From Larix sibirica (Eukaryota > Streptophyta > Pinopsida > Pinales > Pinaceae): a stretch of DNA of 26,936 nt. The position numbers and the translations under genes were made by a program. Below, piece by piece: positions 1 to 8,009 of this stretch; positions within the stretch are counted from its first letter, which is position 1; each line of letters begins with the position of its first letter. The notes beneath the pieces were generated by a model. That model saw only the letters and a list, made by a program, of their open reading frames with translations, was not told the DNA's origin and ran no database searches. Location of the stretch: assembly GCA_004151065.3 (NCBI GenBank), contig NWUY0300000195.1, positions 16,744-43,679 of the forward strand, in the 5' to 3' direction.

Positions 1-741
1 AAATTCCCAAAATTTCCACGAGCAACAAATCTTCATCCAAACTACCCCCTTTCTTGGACAATTATACCCAAGTAGCCAACCTTATCAAAAACTTTTCTTC
101 CACAAAAATATCATAAAGGTGGCCTATGGTTGGCTTATGACTATGGCTGAAGTAAACCCATATTGGTCTTCAGGCCTCACACAACATTTCCTCCTATATG
201 TCCTTCCTTTCCCCAAATTTGTGGCCCCTTTCACATGAAACTATGACCATGTTCCAACCTATGTCATTTCTTCAAACAAATCCACAGTTATTTTTCCTAA
301 CACCACTAAAGGCATAGTCTCTATGCTAGCTACTAGCTTGCGTACCATTGTTATGAGTTGTAAGACCCAAAGAAATAGGGATGTTTGCCTCAACGAATAC
401 CAAAGAACCACCTTGAGATAATGGCCTAGAAGGACCCATTTTCCAACAAAGCTTTCTCCATATAAAAGAAATGAATTCCTCAAATGGGGCTAGGAATCTA
501 TTGTGAACTTTTCCTTTATCTCAGTATATGAGGATGACCATACTATAGACATTCCTATGCTAGCCATCCTAAACCAATTTCATGGCCCACTAAACATGAT
601 CCTAACCTCCAAATATGCATAAGCTATTTCCAAATATACAAGGGAATGATTTGAGAACTTTGAGAAAATTAAATTGTTCAAGTTCCATACATACCTTCTC
701 TACATGTATATTTTCTTTCATTCAATTTCCTTAGCAACTCC
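1..741. other. Degraded intergenic sequence, no gene recognised
   Basis: I see no recognisable domain, RNA gene or repeat here. All plus frames are interrupted often by stops. The one methionine-initiated minus frame (259-483) shows no domain and nothing supports it as a gene. The segment may be the more eroded upstream part of the remnant that becomes readable from about 742, but that is inference. Confidence 0.5.
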
Positions 742-1680
742 GGTTTGGGAAAAGTAATTGTGAATGTGGAAGACAATGAATGTATTGATTGGTGATCTAT
801 GGTTAGAATGGATACAATTGTGAGTGGATTTATGGATTATGTTAGTAAATTTATGCCCATGGCCTATTCTATTGTAAATAATAAAGTTATATATTAGATC
901 CCAAATAGATATGGTCCTAACTATATGCGAGTATTGAAAATCAAGAGAAGGGATTGGTTCCTAGGACAAGAATTTATAGTAATCAAAATATATGGGTTAG
1001 ACCTCACCCCTATAGGTTATTCTTTTGACCTCGAGCCTCTTTGTTAGAATATATAATACAAATCTCATTGGTAGATGACAAGTATTTTGGGGTCAAAGTG
1101 GAAAGGGTATGTAGTCTACCATGTTTCTATGGGTGGTTATTCCTCTACTGACTACAAAGGCATCCCTGAGTCTTCCAACATCATTTCTTCCTTCAAAATA
1201 CCTCTAGATAAAGAATGGAGTATGACCCTCATTATTCCATACCAAAAACCAAGGGGAATGAGACCTTTGGTCCACGAGGCCATGAGAGCGAGCTAGATCA
1301 TAATAAGAAGCTATGAGTATAGGAAATCATGTCAATTAAGTGGTAGGACTTGAAGGAAAATATTGCACTTAAATACCCAAACCCACAATAGAAAAGCCAA
1401 AAGTTTCGTGCTACTTCACATTCAATAGAATGAATGATCAAGTCCTAATGGAATGAATTAAAACTTTGTTGGTTTACTTAATCATCACAAGGTCGAGATA
1501 TTAAAAGATAATTTTGGAAAGCATAAGAGAGTCTCATGGTGGGTAGTGAGGACCTACCTAAAAAGGGAAAAGGAAAACTATGGCACCATTCCCAAGGATT
1601 TTAAGCTCTTTGATATCTATGATGAGTATCATGAAGATAATAAGGATGAAGAGAAGTTGTGTACATATGCGCTCCAATAG
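742..1680 (+). pseudogene. Decayed ORF of unrecognised, probably transposon-associated family
   Basis: One frame (codons starting at 742, 745 and so on) gives protein-like sequence for about 310 codons with scattered stops. The longest open pieces are 1075-1296 (73 residues, containing YHVSMGGYSSTDYKGIPESS and later IIPYQKPRG) and 1462-1680 (about 72 residues, no ATG, containing WWVVRTYLKREKENYG and an acidic stretch DEYHEDNKDEEK). Both pieces share the same frame, and the codons between them also read plausibly (RSYEYRK) apart from in-frame stops at 1294, 1351, 1426, 1435 and 1459. This fits one ancient gene worn down by point mutations. I do not recognise the family. Its position next to a coiled-coil and low-complexity tail, interrupted by a LINE, suggests the N-terminal part of a retroelement gag-like or transposon accessory protein, which is inference only. 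It cannot be translated as it stands. Confidence 0.4.
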
Positions 1681-2528
1681 AAGAAAAAAAAGGAACACAG
1701 TAACCAAAGGACTTGTTGTCTCGAGAAGAGAAGCAAGGTCAAAATGAAGACAATCTTCCCTATGCAAAGGGCATTAAAATGGCGACAACTATGTATTTTT
1801 AAGGGGTGGCAGGCCTACGTAAGTTTGAACAAGGCACATGGACGATGCTTAAGATGGTAAAGAAAGGCCCAAGGGATTAAGTCTAATGGCCAACTTAAAC
1901 ATTCTAGCCTCAAGAAACACAAATCTACAATCCACTTTCCAATACTCTCGGGAAAAAAAGAAAGAGTTTGAGAATTTTATTATAGAATTGGGAAAAGAGA
2001 CTAGGGCTTATGAACATTTATCTTGGAAAATTGAAACATTAAAGGAAGAGAGAAACAATACAATACTTCTCCTCCCTAACAACAACATAACTTCCAAGTA
2101 AGGAAACAAGGCTTGACAACCTCTACTAAAGATGATGGAGGCTCCCCTGGTGGTGATTGGAATGAAGATGAATACAATGATAAGGATACGAAAAGTGAGA
2201 AGAGGAAAAAGGAAGAAGGAGATGATGTAGGAGAGGACCAATCCCAAGAAAACAAGATAGGAGAGCATAGGAAAAATATGGGGCTGATCCTAAAGTGCCA
2301 AGTGTGCCTTTGGCTATGATACCCTCATCTAATGTTGCTTACTCAAATCCCTCGACACTTACTAACCAATTTAACCTAATTTTTATTTCTGTGAGTGATT
2401 ACTCTTCCAACATGTCTAATGGTGATCCTCTTCCATCCTCTAATTCTCATTGTTCTATGTTTGGCCCCATTCAACCCCTATTTTCCATATATCCACTCAC
2501 CTTGATAAGAGAGAAAAAGAAAATCTAG
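1681..2528 (+). pseudogene. Decayed coiled-coil and low-complexity tail of the upstream ORF remnant
   Basis: Three protein-like stretches follow the upstream remnant on the same strand. At 1886-2101 a 71-residue frame is rich in Glu, Lys and Leu (for example EKKKEFENFIIELGKE, then WKIETLKEERNN) and looks like a coiled coil. At 2113-2319 a strongly charged Asp/Glu/Lys stretch (DWNEDEYNDKDTKSEKRKKE) runs until the reading shifts near 2285. At 2295-2528 a Ser/Pro/Asn-rich stretch continues in another frame. A coiled coil followed by charged and Ser/Pro-rich low complexity would suit a retroelement gag-like or structural protein, but no CCHC knuckle, protease or polymerase motif is present. The function is unknown. 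The stops and frame changes make it a remnant. The LINE starts about 130 bases further on. Confidence 0.35.
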
Positions 2529-2657
2529 ATAATTGTGCCTCAAACTATTGATACCCTTACTAGCCCCATACTTGTTCCAGAGTATGACCCAAAAATAATA
2601 CTTTCCCTCGACTGCCTTAGAACCCTTGACTACCAAACCTAATTATGAGAAGCAATC

Positions 2658-2683
2658 CACACACACACACACACACATATATA
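2658..2683. repeat. (CA)10(TA)3 microsatellite, probable LINE 3' tail
   Basis: Ten CA units at 2658-2677 run straight into three TA units. Read on the minus strand this is a TATATA(TG)n run at the 3' end of the LINE, where a poly(A) tail would otherwise be expected. It recurs at 7359-7384 in the duplicated copy with the same unit count. Confidence 0.85.
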
Positions 2684-2909
2684 AACAGAAGATGCAGCCT
2701 AACTGGTCAAGGAGTAAATACATTGCCATATAGAGCATATGTAGCACATTCATCCTGGCATATGACATTTTTTTTTATGTCTATTGCAATCATCCTTCAT
2801 AGCAGTGAAATTAAAAATTCTACTACATGTAGTATATAACCGACAAAAATCTCCTAGTAACAAAATGCTTTTACAAAAATTGATAATTTTTCTTCATGAG
2901 TAAGTCTAT

Positions 2910-3308
2910 TTAATTGTTTGCTTCTACTTGGTTGAGTGAGGTATCAATTTCCATGTTGCCCTGAGCCTGTTGGGCTGTAATTTCTTCCTGCTGGTGACCT
3001 AGGTTTTCATCTGCCAAATTTCTATGGTTAGAGGTTGTTGAGAGTGAGCCCTTGTTTAAATTTTCAAGAAGATTACTGAGTTGTGTTATCTCTACTTCTA
3101 GCCCTTGCAATTGATTAATAACATTGCCAATAACTTCTTCATTGGATGCCCTCCGTGCAGAAATATAGCTCTCCATACTTTGAATTATGGTGTTGACCAA
3201 GAGAATTATAGAAGTATTGTTGTTTATTAGCTCTTCATGGCTCCTATGGGTTTTCTCTATATCTGATATTTCTTTACGTATATTGGTTTTGCATATGGAA
3301 CAATCCAT
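2910..3308 (-). CDS. Small ORF downstream of LINE RNase H: coiled-coil protein, unknown function
   Basis: An uninterrupted frame of 132 codons runs from an ATG at 3308 to a stop at 2910. The same frame stays open upstream to a stop at 3455-3453, but that extension has no ATG; the only start-like codon there is GTG at 3419, which is unlikely in a plant. The extension encodes a hydrophobic run (LLFVKAFYGIGLVWAVLAFA) that could be a membrane segment if an upstream splice or start exists. The ATG-initiated part has MDCSICKTN, then a heptad-like region (HEELINNNTSIILLVNTIIQ, later LQGLEVEITQLSNLLENLN) and a Gln/Asn/Glu-rich tail. It lies between the decayed RNase H and the LINE 3' tail on the LINE's sense strand, yet has no internal stop while the polyprotein has many. 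It may be a LINE 3' ORF, a transduced exon, or chance. I do not recognise the family. Confidence 0.35.
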   Translation of the reverse strand: MDCSICKTNIRKEISDIEKTHRSHEELINNNTSIILLVNTIIQSMESYISARRASNEEVIGNVINQLQGLEVEITQLSNLLENLNKGSLSTTSNHRNLADENLGHQQEEITAQQAQGNMEIDTSLNQVEANN

Positions 3309-3984
3309 AGTGTTCAAGGCAAAAGCGAGCACCGCCCAAACTAAACCAATACCATAGAATGCCTTAACAAAGAGCAAATAATTTTTAAGCAGAGAAACAA
3401 GAGTTGGTTCAAGACCCACCCAAAGTTCAAATGGGGTGGCTGAATACTCCTCTCAATTCGACCCAACACCACTGGAAATTATGAGAGGAGACAAATTTCT
3501 AAATTCCACCCAGATCCAGTGTCGACTATCACCGTCCACCCGATTACCAGCTGAGGGAACTGGGTAATTGTGTTATTTCATACTTAGAAAATCCAAGATC
3601 ATTGTTGCAAAGAAATAAGAGAAGGCGACACAGAGAGACTATAAGGGCTAGACAAAATTCAATAGATTAACCAAGAGGTCATCACGAATACCTTTTGGAG
3701 TCTTGCTAGCTATGAACTAGAGGATCATACCAGGAGTTTTGGATGCCCTTTCTGTGCACCATGCCAACCAAGGGAAATAATTGTCCCATATCGCCTATGG
3801 GAATTGATGACAACCATTTTTAAAATAGAGGAGGAGTTAAGGTTTTAAATGTGGAGCTTGTGTGAAGGGATTACAACTCCCATCGATCTATAACAGTGGT
3901 ACTTTGCCATGTGCGTGATGTGATTGTGATGCCACTTATTTATTAAGAGCTTGTACATTTTGATACATTAGGGGATGTGGGTTG
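3309..3984 (-). other. LINE 3' region between RNase H and the small ORF
   Basis: All minus frames here have frequent stops apart from the ATG-less upstream extension of the small ORF (3309-3452). No domain is recognisable. It is best read as untranslated or badly eroded LINE sequence after the RNase H domain. Confidence 0.45.
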
Positions 3985-4420
3985 TTGTTATGGCGCCATT
4001 TTTTTAAAATTCCCTTCATGGTCTTAGAGGCATTGTTTTCCCTGACATCTTTTGCTTGGTTGTGGTGTAGAAGGACCTGATAAAATTGAATTCTTGCAAA
4101 TTGTCTTGCTTCTCTAGATCCAATGGGCCGTGACGATATCCTTAGGTGGCAATGAGTTCCAGGCTAGCTAGATTATTATGGTTGAGTCCCCTATTATAGT
4201 GAGGGAATGTATGTTGAGTGAGCGAACTTACAATAGGCCTTGGTATAGGGAAGCCACTTATGCTTGGTTGTTTATGTTTTTCCTAAACCCCATTCGTGGT
4301 ACCCTTTTTATTTCCATAGGGATCGAGAATGATCCCCCCACACCAAACACCCCTAGATTTCCTTTTGAGGCACTATCAAAGAAGAGGAAGTGAGTTTTGT
4401 GAGACTGTTGCCAATTTTTA
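3985..4420 (-). pseudogene. LINE RNase H domain, inactivated
   Basis: The minus strand encodes a recognisable type I RNase H fold, as found at the C-terminus of many plant LINE polyproteins, where it degrades the RNA strand of RNA:DNA hybrids. FFDSASKGNLGVFGVGG carries the first catalytic Asp (codon at 4377-4375). NNQA marks the helix that should carry the catalytic Glu, and IIGDSTIII carries the next Asp (codon at 4188-4186). The residue after NNQA, normally Glu, is a TAA stop (4260-4258), one base change from GAA. Further stops and at least two frame changes follow, and a plausible C-terminal end (SKTMKGIL) is readable near 4010 in another frame. The order and spacing of motifs make the identification good; the enzyme is dead. 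Confidence 0.7.
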
Positions 4421-4679
4421 AATCCTTCATATAAAATTCTTAGTTGATAGTTATATTGGTCTGAGGATCTTTTTGGAATAGTAGAGGTTTGGATATCCTA
4501 CAGGTCCTTCATCCAATCCCTTTCCAATTGATTTAACAATAAAGCACTCTAATTTTTGGGCCTTCTGCTTGCTAGAATTTCTTTCATCGGTCCTTGAGAT
4601 TTCAGGGTTGTTCTCCTTGGGGGGTCTCTTTGTCTTTGGAATGCAGCGACATTTTTGGCCAGCAACGCCTTCAAACTCA

Positions 4680-5060
4680 AGATTTAGGCATTGTGTTCCA
4701 AACTCTCTTAAGTATTGGTTTGTTTTTAAAACTTCCTCTATAATGTTTCCGAACGAATGCAAACATTTCCTTACAATTGATAGGCATTCTCCATCGGTCA
4801 CTAATCTCCTCAAAAGATTCCCGCCAGACTTGGAGGGTATATTAGCATTCTATGAAGAGGCGATTCATTGTTTCTTCAGTCGCTTGGAAAAGGGCACACC
4901 AAGAGGGACCTTGTATGCCTCTCTTCTTGATATTTTCTATAGTTAATATTTTGTTGTGCGCTAGAATCCAATAGAACATGTTTACTTTAGGAAAGCCATC
5001 TGCATGCCAAATTTGCTTCCAAATTCCAAATTTTTTGGGGAGGGGAAGGCATTTGAGCTC
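4680..5060 (-). pseudogene. LINE zf-RVT-like zinc-binding region, degraded
   Basis: This minus-strand segment matches the region that follows RT in plant LINEs. It begins with WKQIWHADGFPKVNMFYWIL, a typical lead-in with the Pro-Lys-Val followed by an aromatic Phe-Tyr-Trp, continues NKILTIENIKKRGIQGP, and then has the Cys-containing motif WCALFQATEETMNRLFIEC. The usual form is Cys-x2-Cys, Glu-Glu/Glu-Thr, His, Cys. Here the second Cys reads Phe and the His position reads Asn, so zinc binding is likely lost. A stop follows directly after the last Cys, and the frame resumes as VWRESFEEISDRW and, in another frame, SFKNKPILKRVWN, both typical of plant LINE C-termini. A 125-codon plus-strand frame over the same bases (4569-4946) is an antisense shadow. 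Confidence 0.7.
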
Positions 5061-5234
5061 CTTGGCATAAACAACTTTAAACGTGTATCCTTGCCTACCT
5101 CATCCTTGAGATTCAGGGATATTATTGACTAGAGCACAATTAGATAGCCCTTCATAGAGGCGTCCTAGGAGAGGGAAAAGATTGAGAGGAAAATCAAAAG
5201 CTTTCCATCCCAACCAACATGTCTTCTCCCCATT

Positions 5235-5676
5235 CTAGTTGGAAATATCTACTAAGCGCTTAACCCCTTGATTATCGAGCCAAGCATTTAGCGACTTGAG
5301 TTCACAATTGCTCTCTAGAGACAGTTTCCCCTTGATGTTGTCAGTCCATAAATTTATGGTTTTGATGTTACTTGGGATCCACATCAATTTGGATTGAATC
5401 ATCGATGCTGCTGATTTTAGAATCCCTACATATTGGAGAACCTTTTTTATGCGGCAAGGGATTGTCAACACATCGCTTCTTGGTCCCTATGAAATACTTT
5501 TTATGAAGATAAGCCTTCCACCATTCTCGCTTTCCTGTGATCAATCTCCCAAGGATCTTGACCCCAAGGGGTTTTTTCATGATAGAAGGGTCTCTAATCC
5601 TCAATCCTCCACGACTTTTGGGAGCCATTATTAAGCTCCATTTGACATATTTTTTGGATCTAGGAGCATTGAGCAT
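5235..5676 (-). pseudogene. LINE reverse transcriptase C-terminal region, frameshifted
   Basis: Two overlapping minus frames join to give the region that follows the RT palm in plant LINEs. The first (5676 to about 5400) contains KYVKWSLIMAPKSRGGLRIR, DPSIMKKPLGVKILGRLITG and WWKAYLHKKYF, matching the usual 'GGLGIRDPS, N-ALGAK--WRL, WW---KKYF' pattern. The second (5471 to 5235) continues with SMIQSKLMWIPSNIKTINLW and TDNI, the 'W--GNGKSINIWDDRI' pattern. A frameshift near 5410-5440 separates them. This part of the two duplicated copies differs at many positions, unlike the flanking parts. Confidence 0.75.
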
Positions 5677-5689
5677 TTGTAAATAGGCA

Positions 5690-6137
5690 AAGATGAGAGG
5701 AAAAATTTAATGAGAACTATGCCTCCAATTGGGTTGAGCCAATTTGCTCCCCATTTCTCAAAATTCCTTTTGATTTTTCTCAGAATATCACTCCAAATAT
5801 CTTAGGAGGTTGAGGAAAGGGAGATGGGCATTCCTACGTAGTTGAAATTGCTCTAGGAGGTTGTGTAAGGGAAACCCAATACTATAGCAATGTTATGGAG
5901 GGAAATTGTTCTAATATTCCATACATAAATTTTACTTTTCCTTTGGTTAATTACACCCCAAGAGGCTTCAAGAAATGTCTCCAGAACCCCTCTGATTCTG
6001 GAAGATATCACTATTGAATCTTCTCCCAACAGAAGCATATCATCGACAAATTGAGAATTATTTAATGCTTTAATTCATCTTGTTATAGTAATGCCTGGAA
6101 GATTTCCAGCTTCTCTCTTAAATTCCAATTTCTTGAC
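5690..6137 (-). pseudogene. LINE reverse transcriptase palm fragment with FVDD motif
   Basis: Reading leftward from 6137, the minus strand encodes EFKREAGNLPGITITR, a stop, then IKALNNSQFVDDMLLLGE. The FVDD at 6050-6039 is the equivalent of the catalytic YxDD motif (FADD in many plant LINEs), and the preceding 'LPGI' and 'HSQF' style context fits plant L1-type elements. It continues FLEASWGVINQRKSKIYVWN, then after stops WSDILRKIKRNFEKWGANWL and PIGGIVLIKFFLSSLPIYKC, the usual RT thumb segment. The fingers and the N-terminal part of the palm are absent, so the insertion is truncated here. At least three in-frame stops show that it is a pseudogene. Confidence 0.8.
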
Positions 6138-6267
6138 ACCGCCTAGCTTACCTCAAATGATAATATAAATATGTTAAAGACTGGGATTTGGTCAACTTAA
6201 GAAAGGCATCAAAGGAAAATGTGAAGCTGGAGAAACATATAGACTCTTTATCGATATAAATGAATTT
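6138..6267 (+). pseudogene. Coiled-coil remnant resuming beyond the LINE (cut by N)
   Basis: Immediately outside the LINE 5' boundary the plus strand reads KYVKDWDLVNLRKASKENVK and LEKHIDSLSI, charged and heptad-like. This is the start of the remnant seen in full from 10849. The sequence stops at the N at 6268, and the equivalent in the other copy runs on past 10968, so this is the end of a contig rather than a biological end. Confidence 0.45.
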
Positions 6268-6268
6268 N
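6268..6268. other. Single N: contig join
   Basis: One undetermined base separates the two copies of duplication A. Bases to its left match up to 10968, and bases to its right match from 1568. It behaves as a one-base gap placeholder. Confidence 0.9.
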
Positions 6269-6381
6269 AAAAGGAAAACTATGGCACCATTCCCAAGGAT
6301 TTTAAGCTCTTTGATATCTATGATGAGTATCATGAAGATAATAAGGATGAAGAGAAGTTGTGTACATATGCGCTCCAATAG

Positions 6382-7229
6382 AAGAAAAAAAAGGAACACA
6401 GTAACCAAAGGACTTGTTGTCTCGAGAAGAGAAGCAAGGTCAAAATGAAGACAATCTTCCCTATGCAAAGGGCATTAAAATGGCGACAACTATGTATTTT
6501 TAAGGGGTGGCAGGCCTACGTAAGTTTGAACAAGGCACATGGACGATGCTTAAGATGGTAAAGAAAGGCCCAAGGGATTAAGTCTAATGGCCAACTTAAA
6601 CATTCTAGCCTCAAGAAACACAAATCTACAATCCACTTTCCAATACTCTCGGGAAAAAAAGAAAGAGTTTGAGAATTTTATTATAGAATTGGGAAAAGAG
6701 ACTAGGGCTTATGAACATTTATCTTGGAAAATTGAAACATTAAAGGAAGAGAGAAACAATACAATACTTCTCCTCCCTAACAACAACATAACTTCCAAGT
6801 AAGGAAACAAGGCTTGACAACCTCTACTAAAGATGATGGAGGCTCCCCTGGTGGTGATTGGAATGAAGATGAATACAATGATAAGGATACGAAAAGTGAG
6901 AAGAGGAAAAAGGAAGAAGGAGATGATGTAGGAGAGGACCAATCCCAAGAAAACAAGATAGGAGAGCATAGGAAAAATATGGGGCTGATCCTAAAGTGCC
7001 AAGTGTGCCTTTGGCTATGAGACCCTCATCTAATGTTGCTTACTCAAATCCCTCAACCCTTACTAACCAATTTAACCTAATTTTTATTTCTGTGAGTGAT
7101 TACTCTTCCAACATGTCTAATGGTGATCCTCTTCCATCCTCTAATTCTCATTGTTCTATGTTTGGCCCCATTCAACCCCTATTTTCCATATATCCACTCA
7201 CCTTGATAAGAGAGAAAAAGAAAATCTAG
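6382..7229 (+). pseudogene. Second copy of the coiled-coil and low-complexity remnant
   Basis: Equivalent to 1681-2528 at offset 4701, with coiled-coil frame 6587-6802, charged frame 6814-7020 and Ser/Pro/Asn-rich frame 6996-7229. Three substitutions relative to the first copy are visible (positions 7021, 7055, 7058). One of these changes Ile to Arg in the last frame; none repairs or adds a stop in the main frames. It is probably not an independent locus. Confidence 0.35.
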
Positions 7230-7358
7230 ATAATTGTGCCTCAAACTATTGATACCCTTACTAGCCCCATACTTGTTCCAGAGTATGACCCAAAAATAAT
7301 ACTTTCCCTCGACTACCTTAGAACCCTTGACTACCAAACCTAATTATGAGAAGCAATC

Positions 7359-7384
7359 CACACACACACACACACACATATATA
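7359..7384. repeat. (CA)10(TA)3 microsatellite, second copy
   Basis: Identical in unit number to 2658-2683. Equal length in a fast-mutating repeat argues that the two copies are the same locus or near-identical haplotypes. Confidence 0.85.
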
Positions 7385-7610
7385 AACAGAAGATGCAGCC
7401 TAACTGGTCAAGGAGTAAATACATTGCCATATAGAGCATATGTAGCACATTCATCCTGGCATATGACATTTTTTTTTATGTCTATTGCAATCATCCTTCA
7501 TAGCAGTGAAATTAAAAATTCTACTACATGTAGTATATAACCGACAAAAATCTCCTAGTAACAAAATGCTTTTACAAAAATTGATAATTTTTCTTCATGA
7601 GTAAGTCTAT

Positions 7611-8009
7611 TTAATTGTTTGCTTCTACTTGGTTGAGTGAGGTATCAATTTCCATGTTGCCCTGAGCCTGTTGGGCTGTAATTTCTTCCTGCTGGTGACC
7701 TAGGTTTTCATCTGCCAAATTTCTATGGTTAGAGGTTGTTGAGAGTGAGCCCTTGTTTAAATTTTCAAGAAGATTACTGAGTTGTGTTATCTCTACTTCT
7801 AGCCCTTGCAATTGATTAATAACATTGCCAATAACTTCTTCATTGGATGCCCTCCGTGCAGAAATATAGCTCTCCATACTTTGAATTATGGTGTTGACCA
7901 AGAGAATTATAGAAGTATTGTTGTTTATTAGCTCTTCATGGCTCCTATGGGTTTTCTCTATATCTGATATTTCTTTACGTATATTGGTTTTGCATATGGA
8001 ACAATCCAT
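7611..8009 (-). CDS. Small coiled-coil ORF downstream of LINE RNase H, second copy
   Basis: Equivalent to 2910-3308 with the same 132-codon protein from the ATG at 8009, including the same open but ATG-less hydrophobic extension upstream. I see no difference in protein sequence from the first copy. Because the block is probably an assembly duplicate, the agreement between the copies is not independent evidence of selection. Confidence 0.3.
   Translation of the reverse strand: MDCSICKTNIRKEISDIEKTHRSHEELINNNTSIILLVNTIIQSMESYISARRASNEEVIGNVINQLQGLEVEITQLSNLLENLNKGSLSTTSNHRNLADENLGHQQEEITAQQAQGNMEIDTSLNQVEANN

Larger units (their letters stand above)
2658..6137 (-). mobile_element. 5'-truncated, decayed LINE retrotransposon (copy A)
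   Basis: Read right to left, the minus strand carries in order: the C-terminal part of the RT palm with the FVDD catalytic motif (6039-6050), the RT C-terminal region, a zf-RVT-like segment, an RNase H domain, a 3' region with a preserved small ORF, and a TG/TA microsatellite. This order is typical of plant L1-type LINEs with an RNase H domain. The endonuclease, ORF1 and N-terminal RT are missing, so the insertion looks 5'-truncated near 6137, where plus-strand coiled-coil sequence resumes. At least three frames are needed to read the polyprotein and stops are numerous, so it is non-autonomous and dead. I could not find convincing target-site duplications. The 3' limit at the microsatellite and the 5' limit are both estimates. 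Confidence 0.8.
1568..6267 (+). repeat. Direct duplication A, first copy (4700 bp)
   Basis: This block recurs at 6269-10968 with a constant offset of 4701 and no net indel. The copies differ by roughly 27 substitutions by eye, most of them clustered between 4542 and 5451. The first copy ends at the base before the N at 6268, and the second copy continues past the equivalent base without a break. I read this as an unmerged contig or haplotig overlap rather than a biological tandem duplication. Confidence 0.95.

Noticed and set aside
2008-2268. 86-codon hydrophobic minus-strand ORF (copy at 6709-6969)
   Set aside because: It is the complement of the charged and coiled-coil plus-strand remnant; purine-rich charged codons read as Phe/Leu/Ile/Ser on the other strand.
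3417-3419. GTG as start codon of the small LINE-downstream ORF
   Set aside because: GTG starts are not expected in plant nuclear genes; the first in-frame ATG is at 3308.
4569-4946. 125-codon plus-strand ORF (and its copy at 9270-9647)
   Set aside because: It lies antisense to the clearly recognisable LINE zf-RVT region and shows no domain of its own.
2640-6160. Target-site duplication of the LINE
   Set aside because: I compared the bases beside the microsatellite with those near 6137-6160 and found no convincing direct repeat.
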